A stretch of DNA of 46,582 nt from positions 1 through 46,582 of the forward strand of contig JAJFFW010000026.1 in the NCBI GenBank assembly GCA_021776435.1, given 5' to 3'. Source of the DNA: Parvularculaceae bacterium (lineage in GTDB: Bacteria; Pseudomonadota; Alphaproteobacteria; Caulobacterales; Parvularculaceae). The notes under the pieces were generated by a model. It worked only from the letters and a program-made list of their open reading frames with translations. It was not told the DNA's origin and did no database searches. This document shows positions 8,091 through 14,720 of the stretch, piece by piece. Position 1 is the stretch's first letter; each line of letters opens with the position of its first letter. The position numbers were made by a program, and so were the translations under genes.

Positions 8091-8237
8091 CTATCGTGCG
8101 CCAAACAGACCCGATATGAAATCAATCACATAGCTGAAGGGAGGTAGCCCCCAATAAAGGGGTCCAAGAGCGGCGCCAAGCACCGCAATCCATAACAGGA
8201 TCTTGTTTTTTCTTTTTGGCAAGTATTGATCACTCAT
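8091..8237 (-). CDS. Small single-span membrane protein (48 residues)
   Basis: This short frame begins at an ATG at 8237 with AGGAGC about seven bases upstream and ends at TAG. The product starts MSDQYLPKRKNKI, then has one hydrophobic helix (LLWIAVLGAALGPLYWG), a Pro-Pro break and an amphipathic tail, FSYVIDFISGLFGAR. The basic N-terminus predicts a cytoplasmic start. It follows the TraB/GumN-like gene by 40 bases on the same strand, so the two may be co-transcribed. I do not recognise the family. Good ribosome site, spacing and composition make a real gene likely, but its role is unknown. Confidence 0.6.
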   Translation of the reverse strand: MSDQYLPKRKNKILLWIAVLGAALGPLYWGLPPFSYVIDFISGLFGAR

Positions 8238-8277
8238 AATTAGCTCCTGGGTTGTCATTTCTAATAAAACTTACGCT

Positions 8278-9213
8278 CTACCGCCGAACAGCTTTCAGCC
8301 CTTCGTCCTCCAGCATGTTGACGAGGCTGTCCTTACCAACAAAATGGCCAACGCCGACATTGTAAAAGACAACGCCTTCATGCTCGTTCAGTAGTAATTG
8401 AATATCTTTCAGCCATCGCTCGTTACGCTGAACAAGCATCGCGTCATAGACGATCTCGTCTGCCCAGGCCCCATTTTCGCCATGCAACAACTCCGCAAGC
8501 GCATCAACGTCGCCTTTGGCCCAGGCGGCGTTGAGATCATCAAGTTCGTTGGGTTTAGTGTTAATATCGCGAGCCGCCTTAACCAGCATCTTGACATGCG
8601 TTTCTTCGGGAAGCGCGCTTATGATCTTTATGAGCGCGCCAGTTTCCTCTGCATATCGAACGGTCTTTTGCCCACCTTGCGCCTCTGTAACCAAAACGGC
8701 AGATACACCCTGTCTACTTTGGTATCCTTTTTTTACAATATTCAGCACACCAATCTGAATTGACGCCAGCCATGGCTTGAGTTGATCCAGCGCGGGCAGA
8801 GGCGCGCCCAACTGGGCCGTAACGGCGCCAATTTCTGCGTCCTGCGCATCACTCAATACGCCACGCAACGTTCGTCCATCTCTATAAACGCCCAGCTGTT
8901 GAACCAATTGCTGCATGGCGGCCTGCGCCTCCGGGCTACTGTCGCCTTCTAGAATGAAAGTGTCGGCGTCAGCTATCGCCGCATCGATAACGCCGTTGCG
9001 CCAAGTTAGATCAGGCGGCAGCAATTCCTGCGACCCAAATAAGTGAATGGTCGTGTCGGCATCAGCAAGCGTCCACATTGCCGGGCCAGGGGTTGGTGCA
9101 ACATCTGCAACAGCCAGGCTTTCACCAGGGGTTGCACAGGCCCCGATCAGCGCTGTTAGGCTGATAAAAATGCTAAATTTGGATATAGCTTGAGTGTTGG
9201 TTTGGCTAACCAT
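8278..9213 (-). CDS. Divergent TraB/GumN-family lipoprotein
   Basis: A 311-residue protein with a lipoprotein signal ending in IGAC (Cys26) and a TraB/GumN domain from about 45 to 305. Family hallmarks include MWTLADADTTIHLFGS near 46, LKPWLASI and a C-terminal GVGHFVG with His290. The family is thought to be related to metal-dependent Tiki-type proteases that use two GxxH motifs. Here the first one reads G-S-Q-E (60-63), so the histidine is replaced by glutamate, unlike the paralogue at 12732-13733, which keeps G-T-F-H. A GGAG site precedes the ATG at 9213. It lies 26 bases downstream of the SdpI-like gene and is probably in the same operon. Confidence 0.85.
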   Translation of the reverse strand: MVSQTNTQAISKFSIFISLTALIGACATPGESLAVADVAPTPGPAMWTLADADTTIHLFGSQELLPPDLTWRNGVIDAAIADADTFILEGDSSPEAQAAMQQLVQQLGVYRDGRTLRGVLSDAQDAEIGAVTAQLGAPLPALDQLKPWLASIQIGVLNIVKKGYQSRQGVSAVLVTEAQGGQKTVRYAEETGALIKIISALPEETHVKMLVKAARDINTKPNELDDLNAAWAKGDVDALAELLHGENGAWADEIVYDAMLVQRNERWLKDIQLLLNEHEGVVFYNVGVGHFVGKDSLVNMLEDEGLKAVRR

Positions 9214-9239
9214 TGTTATCTCCGTTCAGTTTTTAAGGT

Positions 9240-9905
9240 TTATGCGTGTTGGTGTTTTTCGTGACGCCAGAGAAAATATGAATAACTGGCGGCGAATATT
9301 TTTAGTGAAATCAGCGCAGCAAGATATTTCCAAAAGACGCTTTGCGGTCCATCAAAGAACAACATGACGAAACCGCTCATGGAAAGCAAAACCAGACCCC
9401 GCCCCAAGAAGCGCTGGGTTTTATACCAGATACGATCATTATGCATGGACCAGGGCGTACGAAGCCCTGCCGGACTGCCGCGCTTTGTGGTGCCAATATA
9501 ATTGCCCATCGCCAGGGAAAACACGAATGCAAGCGTGATGCTGGCTTTCATCAAATCGCTCTTGTCGGCGAGCCCAAGCGCATAGAGCGCAATGCCGCCC
9601 TGTATGATAAACGCCAGGACCGGCCCAAACAGCAGACTCAAACCAATGATAATATCTGATTTTTCGGTTTGATCCCCATCAAGTTTATTCCTGAGTGTCA
9701 GGTTCTTCGAATAATAAGAAAAAAGCATCACAATACCGCCAAAAGCTGGCATCGCGAATGGCCAAAGGGGTTGCAAAACGCCAAGCTTCAGGCCCATTTT
9801 TTTTGCGGGTGCAGCGTCAATGCCCGCGCCCGCGAGTTGCACCAACAAACCGACCAACAATGTAACGACCAAAATGCTGGCGGCGATCACAAAAACTTTC
9901 TTCAT
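9240..9905 (-). CDS. SdpI-family membrane protein
   Basis: A 221-residue protein with about six membrane helices. Its C-terminal half carries the pattern of the SdpI family: MGNYIGTTKRG, then GLRTPWSMHNDRIWYKTQR, then FLGRGLVLLS. In Bacillus subtilis SdpI is both the immunity protein against the SDP toxin and a signal-transducing partner that sequesters the SdpR repressor at the membrane. The start ATG overlaps the stop of the ArsR/SdpR-like gene by four bases, which implies translational coupling and reproduces the sdpR-sdpI arrangement. No SdpC-like toxin precursor is visible, so immunity is only one possibility; many bacteria carry sdpRI pairs without a toxin. Confidence 0.8.
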   Translation of the reverse strand: MKKVFVIAASILVVTLLVGLLVQLAGAGIDAAPAKKMGLKLGVLQPLWPFAMPAFGGIVMLFSYYSKNLTLRNKLDGDQTEKSDIIIGLSLLFGPVLAFIIQGGIALYALGLADKSDLMKASITLAFVFSLAMGNYIGTTKRGSPAGLRTPWSMHNDRIWYKTQRFLGRGLVLLSMSGFVMLFFDGPQSVFWKYLAALISLKIFAASYSYFLWRHEKHQHA

Positions 9906-10222
9906 GTTGAAAGCTCCTTATGCGGCGTAAGCGATGCATTGGCGTTTTTTGGCTCTTTACCCACATCAAGAATTTCCATCACCGCCGTCATCGCCTCTTC
10001 TGCAACGGTGACATTCAACTGATAATAAATACTAACGCCTTCGCGCCTGGCTTCGATCAGGGCCGCCTCTTTAAGCGCTGCAAAATGGGTCGACATTGTC
10101 GGCTTTGAAACGTCGAAATGGGCGGCCAGATCACCGGCGCTCATCGCCCCATCCCGCAAGCGGGCGATAATGTCCCGGCGGATCGGATGCGACAGCGCTT
10201 TGAGTATCTGATTTATCTTCAT
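9902..10222 (-). CDS. ArsR-family autorepressor, SdpR-like
   Basis: A 106-residue winged-helix regulator. ILKALSHPIRRDIIARLRDG is the typical ArsR opening. The recognition region is SAGDLAAHFDVSKPTMSTHF, and the wing EARREGVSIYYQLN ends in the SdpR-like IYYQLN. No metal-binding ELCV motif is present, which fits the SdpR branch rather than metal sensors. The frame is open 12 codons further upstream; the ATG at 10222 matches family length. There is no obvious Shine-Dalgarno. Two overlapping palindromic elements lie immediately upstream (10225-10255) and are a probable autoregulatory operator. It is the first gene of the pair with the SdpI-like gene. Confidence 0.85.
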   Translation of the reverse strand: MKINQILKALSHPIRRDIIARLRDGAMSAGDLAAHFDVSKPTMSTHFAALKEAALIEARREGVSIYYQLNVTVAEEAMTAVMEILDVGKEPKNANASLTPHKELST

Positions 10223-10224
10223 AC

Positions 10225-10255
10225 AGTAATAATTAGACATTACTCTAATTAGAGT
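10225..10255 (-). promoter_or_regulatory. Candidate operator of the SdpR-like repressor
   Basis: A perfect 14-base palindrome, ACTCTAATTAGAGT, lies at 10242-10255. Overlapping it is an inverted repeat AGTAAT at 10225-10230 and ATTACT at 10239-10244. The octamer TAATTAGA also recurs 16 bases apart (10230 and 10246). The block sits directly before the ArsR-type start codon, so repressor binding there would block transcription of the pair. Confidence 0.7.
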
Positions 10256-10264
10256 CAAGGCTAA

Positions 10265-11044
10265 TTATGAAAATTGTTTGTAGCTAACAGCACGGTCAGG
10301 GAACGGATATGGATAATCACTGCCTAGTTTGAAGCGACAAAGCGCCACGTCAATCGTCTTTCCAGGTGTTCCTGTTGGCCGCTCCCACGGCGCAAAGGGT
10401 GTAACAAGCGAAGCAAGATCTTGCGTCATTGCCAACACCTCTAAATCAGATAGTAAAGTTGGCGCCCCCTCGTCAAAATGCGTTTTTAACAACATCCCAA
10501 TAACCTCTTTTCGGATGCAATTATTTGCGGTGAAGTCTCGCAAACAAACGCCGTAGGCACCACAAATCCATGAACGCCATTCATCTCGAGCGATCTGATG
10601 CGCTTTATGATTGTCCAGTGCGCCATCACTCGAATAGCAATCAGGATCGGCTGAATTGGCATTAGGGATGACTTTCAAAAGAGCGACAAACTCTTCTTCG
10701 AAGCTGGCTGTAAATTCCTCGGCAATGTCGCTAAGAGACTTGCCGCCACGCAGGTGCAATATTGTTCGGCGTATCCACCAGAGTGTAGCCGGGCTACACC
10801 ACATTTTTCCACCCGCAGGAGCTTTAGAACTGGTTTGTCCCATATAAGCCGCTAACGCGCTCCACCACCCATACTCAGTATCAAAACTGTAAATAACACC
10901 GGGAATGCACTCATGCGCGATCATCTCATAAACTATTTTTTCTTCCACATCTGCAGCCTGCGCCAGCGACGAGATATCCCAGAACCAAAGCTCCATATAT
11001 TGGAGTGCGCGTTCCTGATCTTCTGATGATAATTTGATATTCAT
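10265..11044 (-). CDS. DUF6058-like protein of unknown function
   Basis: A 259-residue soluble protein without signal or membrane helices. The sequence pattern, especially the central DEWRSWICGAYGVCLRD and the N-terminal block of aromatic residues, resembles what I remember of DUF6058 proteins. That assignment is from memory and not certain. There are several Cys residues (Trp-Cys-Ser, Ile-Cys-Gly, Val-Cys-Leu, Asn-Cys-Ile) but no clear metal motif. The gene stops 42 bases before the start of the SdpR-like gene on the same strand, so read-through transcription is possible, though the palindromic operator between them suggests a separate promoter. It is divergent from the regulator gene at 11172. 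Confidence 0.65.
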   Translation of the reverse strand: MNIKLSSEDQERALQYMELWFWDISSLAQAADVEEKIVYEMIAHECIPGVIYSFDTEYGWWSALAAYMGQTSSKAPAGGKMWCSPATLWWIRRTILHLRGGKSLSDIAEEFTASFEEEFVALLKVIPNANSADPDCYSSDGALDNHKAHQIARDEWRSWICGAYGVCLRDFTANNCIRKEVIGMLLKTHFDEGAPTLLSDLEVLAMTQDLASLVTPFAPWERPTGTPGKTIDVALCRFKLGSDYPYPFPDRAVSYKQFS

Positions 11045-11152
11045 GGGAACCTCTTACGCCCGGCAATGTAATTTGTAGCTTTCAGCTGGCAAGTGATCAC
11101 AACAAACTCCTCACTGTTTCTCCACTCTTTAGCATGTTGTCATTCCTTTATG

Positions 11153-11170
11153 GTTCGACTATGATCGAAC
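11153..11170. promoter_or_regulatory. Candidate palindromic operator of the ArsR-type regulator
   Basis: An inverted repeat, GTTCGA and TCGAAC separated by six bases, ends one base before the ATG of the regulator gene at 11172. Further outer bases also pair. The position suggests autoregulation. It could also affect the divergent DUF6058-like gene, whose start is about 110 bases away. Confidence 0.55.
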
Positions 11171-11171
11171 T

Positions 11172-11849
11172 ATGAAGGACGGTCCAGATATTTCGAAAAT
11201 TGCTACGCTGATTGGTGATCCCGCTCGCAGCAATATGCTCCTGGTGCTGATGGATGGGCGCGCATTGACCGCGAGTGAGCTTGCTTCTGCTGCCGGCATT
11301 ACCAAACAAACCGCCAGCTTCCATCTCGCACGTTTACTGGATGGCGCATTGCTGGCGCGTGAAATTCAAGGCCGGCACCACTATTTCCGTCTCGACAATG
11401 CAGATGTCGGTCATGCGATTGAAGCCTTGTTAGGCATTGCCCAAAACAGGACGGGAAAACGGACAAGAACAGGCCCTAAGGAACCCGCATTGCGTAAAGC
11501 CCGGATTTGTTATGACCATCTGGCAGGAGAATTGGGTGTGCTTGTTTACGACCGAATGTGCGCTCAAAGATGGCTCGAGGGAGCTGGAAACGAAACGTTC
11601 GTGACGCCAAAAGGATGGGTCGCCCTCAAACGGATTGGCATCACGAAACCTGACCCTACAAAGTCAAGACGGCCACAATGCAAAACCTGTCTCGATTGGA
11701 GCGCGAGACGCCATCACCTCTCCGGTGTGATGGGTCAACACCTGCTCAAGCAGTTTTTTGAACTCGGTTGGGCCCAGCGACTGCCCAAAACCAGGATCAT
11801 AAAATTTTCAAACAAAGGAGAAGCGTCCTTCAGGAATTGGCTCAACTGA
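11172..11849 (+). CDS. ArsR-family winged-helix regulator with C-terminal Cys/His domain
   Basis: A 225-residue regulator. Residues 5-75 form an ArsR-type winged helix: IATLIGDPARSNMLLVLMDG, then TASELASAAGITKQTASFHL, then the wing REIQGRHHYFRL. The C-terminal half has ARICYDHLAGELGVLVYDRM and CKTCLDWSARRHHLSGVMGQ. This arrangement is common in a subclass of proteobacterial ArsR proteins whose ligand is unknown to me. The Cys and His residues could sense metals or redox state, but this is inference. It stands alone on the plus strand; an AT-rich inverted repeat (ACAATC/GATTGT) follows the stop and could be a weak terminator. Confidence 0.85.
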   Translation: MKDGPDISKIATLIGDPARSNMLLVLMDGRALTASELASAAGITKQTASFHLARLLDGALLAREIQGRHHYFRLDNADVGHAIEALLGIAQNRTGKRTRTGPKEPALRKARICYDHLAGELGVLVYDRMCAQRWLEGAGNETFVTPKGWVALKRIGITKPDPTKSRRPQCKTCLDWSARRHHLSGVMGQHLLKQFFELGWAQRLPKTRIIKFSNKGEASFRNWLN

Positions 11850-11968
11850 AACAATCTTATGTGATTGTCTTTCCTCGTTATAACTGAACCACGAGATTCG
11901 TATTATTCTATGAGTATGTAGAGGTTATTGAGATGGGGCAAATGGTTTTAGGGAAGAGGGCTCTACAA

Positions 11969-11982
11969 ATTAGAGCTCTAAT
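11969..11982. other. Perfect 14-base palindrome beside the tRNA
   Basis: ATTAGAGCTCTAAT lies 22 bases past the 3' end of the tRNA-Arg gene in an AT-rich stretch without a gene. It may be an integrase or repressor site left by a mobile element, or chance. Confidence 0.3.
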
Positions 11983-12004
11983 CTCAAGTACATTTTAAGG
12001 TAAA

Positions 12005-12081
12005 TGGCGATCCCGGCGCGATTCGAACGCGCGACCTCTTGATTCGGAGTCAAGTACTCTATCCAGCTGAGCTACGGGATC
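12005..12081 (-). tRNA. tRNA-Arg (anticodon CCG)
   Basis: A complete 77-base tRNA with encoded CCA. The acceptor arms GATCCCG and CGGGATC pair fully. The D arm contains AGCTGGATA with A20, an arginine identity base. The anticodon stem CTTGA/TCAAG encloses CTCCGAA, giving anticodon CCG, and the T stem GCGCG/CGCGC encloses TTCGAAT. The acceptor and anticodon stems differ from the more usual alphaproteobacterial tRNA-Arg(CCG), which starts GCGCCCG. That usual 5' half survives as a fragment at 12377-12415, so this complete copy may have been brought by a mobile element and replaced the native gene. Confidence 0.95.
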
Positions 12082-12093
12082 GTGGGGGAAATG

Positions 12094-12113
12094 GTGTTAC
12101 CTATGTGTTACCT
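12094..12113. repeat. Direct repeat GTGTTACCT next to the tRNA 5' end
   Basis: GTGTTACCT occurs at 12094 and 12105, and again at 12263 just upstream (in tRNA sense) of the second tRNA fragment. Repeats at this position resemble arm-type binding sites of tyrosine recombinases, which would fit the fragments being attachment-site scars. That reading is inference. Confidence 0.45.
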
Positions 12114-12170
12114 TTACTGTCTTCTCTAAACCCTGTGCAAGACTCGTATCTACACAAAGCATTGTAATAT

Positions 12171-12215
12171 TTATCTTTTTAACCGCCTGATCTCTTCCTT
12201 CAAACCGCTTGACAT
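12171..12215 (-). other. Short reading frame abutting the second tRNA half
   Basis: An ATG six bases past the anticodon-loop core begins a 14-codon frame, MSSGLKEEIRRLKR. The frame at 12288-12371 starts with the same context, GGATGTCAAGCG, and the same residues MSS. Both may be truncated starts of the same element gene placed behind a tRNA promoter, or simply shared element DNA. Confidence 0.3.
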
Positions 12216-12220
12216 CCCGC

Positions 12221-12259
12221 TTCGGAGGCGAATACTCTATCCAGCTGAGCTACGGGACC
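12221..12259 (-). pseudogene. 5' half of a tRNA-Arg, cut at the anticodon loop
   Basis: These 39 bases match the complete tRNA from base 1 through the anticodon loop CTCCGAA, with acceptor strand GGTCCCG. Nothing after the loop can pair with the anticodon, T or acceptor strands. After the loop the sequence continues into a segment shared almost exactly with the next fragment. This is an attachment-site-like relic and not a functional tRNA. Confidence 0.8.
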
Positions 12260-12287
12260 GTGGTGTTACCTTCAATTTTTTCTCAAG

Positions 12288-12371
12288 TCATTGTTCAAAT
12301 CTCGTTCTGAACAAATCCTTGTATCTCTTTCGTTTTTTCGCACGCCAGTTCGCACATTTCGCGCTTGACAT
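12288..12371 (-). other. Short reading frame abutting the third tRNA half
   Basis: A 27-codon frame starting MSSAKCANWRAKKRKR and ending at TGA. It starts six bases beyond the anticodon-loop core of the upstream tRNA half, in the same context as the frame at 12171-12215. It is strongly basic. Whether it is translated is unknown. Confidence 0.3.
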
Positions 12372-12376
12372 CCTGC

Positions 12377-12415
<39 letters not shown>

Positions 12416-12731
12416 CAAAACGACGAAGGGGCGGTTTACGCGAAACCCGCACTCGCGGCAATATCGCAGACGGCCCCTCTCCTCCCTAATTGCACCATTC
12501 GTTTCTTTGAGAGTGTTCAAATAAGCCACTGCTGCCCGTTACGGCATTGCTGGATCCGAGACCGCGCCGTAAAGATATGCAATCGGCCCATTAAGCATGT
12601 GTAAAGATGTCTTTTTTTTCGAGCCAGCGTCAAAAAGCCTTTCATCCGCCGACGAGCCGCCACAAAATGCGCCCTAAAGTAACGCTTCAAAGGGCGGTCA
12701 TTGCGTCAATTGGCTGGCGCCACAAAATCGC
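12416..12731. other. Non-coding stretch, nothing recognised
   Basis: No convincing frame is visible here. It should contain the promoter of the native tRNA on the minus strand and that of the TraB/GumN gene on the plus strand, but I could not identify clear -35 or -10 boxes. Confidence 0.4.
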
Positions 12732-13733
12732 ATGGGTGAAATAGTGATATCTCAAATGAAAAAATGGGCGCGCGCGTACTCAGGTATCGCCGTCTTTGCC
12801 GTTTTGGTCACCTGGCTGCTCGCCCCTTCTCCAAACGCGTGGGCCCAAACCGAGCCATCACCGCATGCAGGTGATGCACGCCTGGCCACACCGGCCATGT
12901 GGCGGATTAGCGACGAAGACAGTGAAATCTGGCTTTTGGGCACATTCCACATTCTTCCACCGGACATTAAGTGGCGCAGTCCGGCGCTTGAAGAGGCCCT
13001 GAATGCCGCTGAAACTGTTTATTTCGAAGTCGAAGCCGATACGCCAGCCGCCCAACAGCGCACGGTTCAGATTCTGATGGCCAAAGGTTATAACCCGCCC
13101 GGTTCAAAATTGAGCGACCTTCTCGGCAAAAAGGACGCTGCTAAACTGCAAGCGATTGCGCAAGAACTCAACCTCCCGATGGCGGCGATTGATACAATGC
13201 GTCCGTGGCAGGCCTTTTTGGCAATCAGTGTACAATTGATAGTCAAACAAGGGTTCGATCCCAGCGCAGGCGTCGATTCAGTGTTGATCGCGGAGATGCG
13301 CGCGCAAGGCCGTAATGTTCGCTACCTCGAAACTATTGACCAACAGCTTTCGTTTTTTACAGACCTCAGTCCAGAGTCTGAAAAGAACCTTCTCGTATTT
13401 ACGCTTCGCGAGTGGGACACGCAAAAAGAGGACATCACCAAACTGCTTGACGCTTGGGCGATGGGCGACGTCGAGAGCATTGACAAGGTGATGAACGAGT
13501 CGATGCAAGACCTGGCGCCAGAAGTCTTTGAAACTCTAATCGTTAATCGCAACAAGGTTTGGGCGGAACGCCTCGCACACACGATGACAACCGGGTCAGG
13601 AAAAGCCCTTGTCGCCGTTGGAGCCGCCCATCTTGTCGGCGAATACTCCGTTCCAACACTTCTTGAGGCTAAGGGTTTTCAAGTAGAGCGTTACAATGCG
13701 GAGAGTGGAACCTCACCAGATCCTGTTGAATAA
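12732..13733 (+). CDS. TraB/GumN-family secreted protein
   Basis: A 333-residue protein with a signal peptide ending near AWA at residue 38 and a TraB/GumN domain over the rest. Both GxxH motifs are intact: G-T-F-H with His73 in WLLGTFHILPPDIKW, and G-A-A-H with His300 in AVGAAHLVGEYSVP. The family is thought to be related to Tiki-type metalloproteases and is usually periplasmic or lipid-anchored in Gram-negative bacteria. The first ATG is shown; an ATG at 12756 would give a more compact signal peptide, and neither has a strong ribosome site. It has no operon partner. A divergent paralogue lies at 8278-9213. Confidence 0.85.
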   Translation: MGEIVISQMKKWARAYSGIAVFAVLVTWLLAPSPNAWAQTEPSPHAGDARLATPAMWRISDEDSEIWLLGTFHILPPDIKWRSPALEEALNAAETVYFEVEADTPAAQQRTVQILMAKGYNPPGSKLSDLLGKKDAAKLQAIAQELNLPMAAIDTMRPWQAFLAISVQLIVKQGFDPSAGVDSVLIAEMRAQGRNVRYLETIDQQLSFFTDLSPESEKNLLVFTLREWDTQKEDITKLLDAWAMGDVESIDKVMNESMQDLAPEVFETLIVNRNKVWAERLAHTMTTGSGKALVAVGAAHLVGEYSVPTLLEAKGFQVERYNAESGTSPDPVE

Positions 13734-13841
13734 GAGTTTTACGCAATGCCTTTCTTTATAATAAAATGCGACGAGTACGGTTCATGCATTTTTCAATAGA
13801 GCATCGAACGAAAAATTTGCATCATAGACGCCAACCATACT

Positions 13842-13915
13842 CCGCACATCCCCGCGCAAGCGGGAATCCAGAAAACAAAGAAGACATGGATCCCCGCTTG
13901 CGCGGGGATGTGCGG
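13842..13915. repeat. REP-like long inverted repeat
   Basis: Two 29-base arms (13842-13870 and 13887-13915) match at 28 of 29 positions around a 16-base loop. The sequence encodes the familiar artefact peptides IPAQAGIH and FWIPACAGM in the reverse frames, typical of dispersed intergenic palindromes in proteobacteria. It lies between the convergent TraB/GumN and nitroreductase genes, where it could also end transcription from both sides. Confidence 0.9.
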
Positions 13916-14012
13916 GAATAAACTCAATGAATCGGAATAAACGCCCGATGCTATAGTGTATAGTGGTCCGCTGTTTGGAACGAACCCCACGGCGCCATTA
14001 TCGCTCGGCGCT

Positions 14013-14699
14013 CTAAATTATCGTGAGAATCTCCTTCAACGATTTTTTCTTTAATGCATGATGAGAAATTGAAGCGTCCGAAGTCGGTTTTCCTGTTACT
14101 AATATCAAGTAAGGTTTCTCTGTGTCCGGACGTTTTAATTTCTGATTCAAAAACGTCATTGGATTTGGCGTATGAGTGAGTGTCGCAAGGCCCGCATGAT
14201 GAAGCGCTGCAATCAAAAACCCGCAGGCAATGCCAACGCTTTCATTGACATAATAATTCTTTTTATCCATGCCCGCTTCAATCCCGCCACGGCGCTGAGC
14301 AAAAACGACAATGAGCCACGGAGCGACTTCCAAAAATGGCTTCTCCGGTCCAGTGCCGAGAGGGTCGAGCGCCTCCAGCCATTCGTCGCTCGCTCGCCCG
14401 CTATAAAACGCACGCTCCTCGATTTCAGCCGCCTCCCGAATTTCGAATTTCGTCGCTGGGTCGCCCACCAGAACGAAGTGCCATGGCTGGTGATTGGCGC
14501 CACTCGGCGCCCGGCCGGCGGCGGCGATACAGGCTTCAATCACCGCCTGGGGCACCGGCTCTGACGTAAAATCACGCACGGTGTGACGACGCCGGATCTC
14601 ATCGAAAAACTCTTCGGCGCGAACGCGCATTTCTTCTTCAGAATACGAAACATAATCGCCAAGATCGGCAAGTGGCGTAAATTTATTATTCTCTGTCAA
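14013..14699 (-). CDS. Nitroreductase-family FMN enzyme, iodotyrosine deiodinase-like
   Basis: A 228-residue nitroreductase-fold protein. Residues 36-43 (RRRHTVRD) and 66-74 (SGANHQPWH) are the FMN-binding signatures. The C-terminal block ALHHAGLATLTHTPNPMTFL followed by KRPDTEKPYLILVTGKP resembles the iodotyrosine deiodinase branch, whose bacterial members are common. Actual substrates in bacteria are mostly untested, so reductive dehalogenation is only suggested. The gene lies 21 bases downstream of mutL on the same strand and could be co-transcribed with it. The downstream end faces the REP-like repeat. Confidence 0.85.
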   Translation of the reverse strand: MTENNKFTPLADLGDYVSYSEEEMRVRAEEFFDEIRRRHTVRDFTSEPVPQAVIEACIAAAGRAPSGANHQPWHFVLVGDPATKFEIREAAEIEERAFYSGRASDEWLEALDPLGTGPEKPFLEVAPWLIVVFAQRRGGIEAGMDKKNYYVNESVGIACGFLIAALHHAGLATLTHTPNPMTFLNQKLKRPDTEKPYLILVTGKPTSDASISHHALKKKSLKEILTII

Positions 14700-14720
14700 A
14701 GCACTCGCACCCTTCTTGGT

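Noticed and set aside
13793-13990. Minus-strand frame of 65 codons across the inverted repeat
   Set aside because: The peptide contains PAQAGIH and FWIPACAGM, the known artefact of translating REP-like palindromes.
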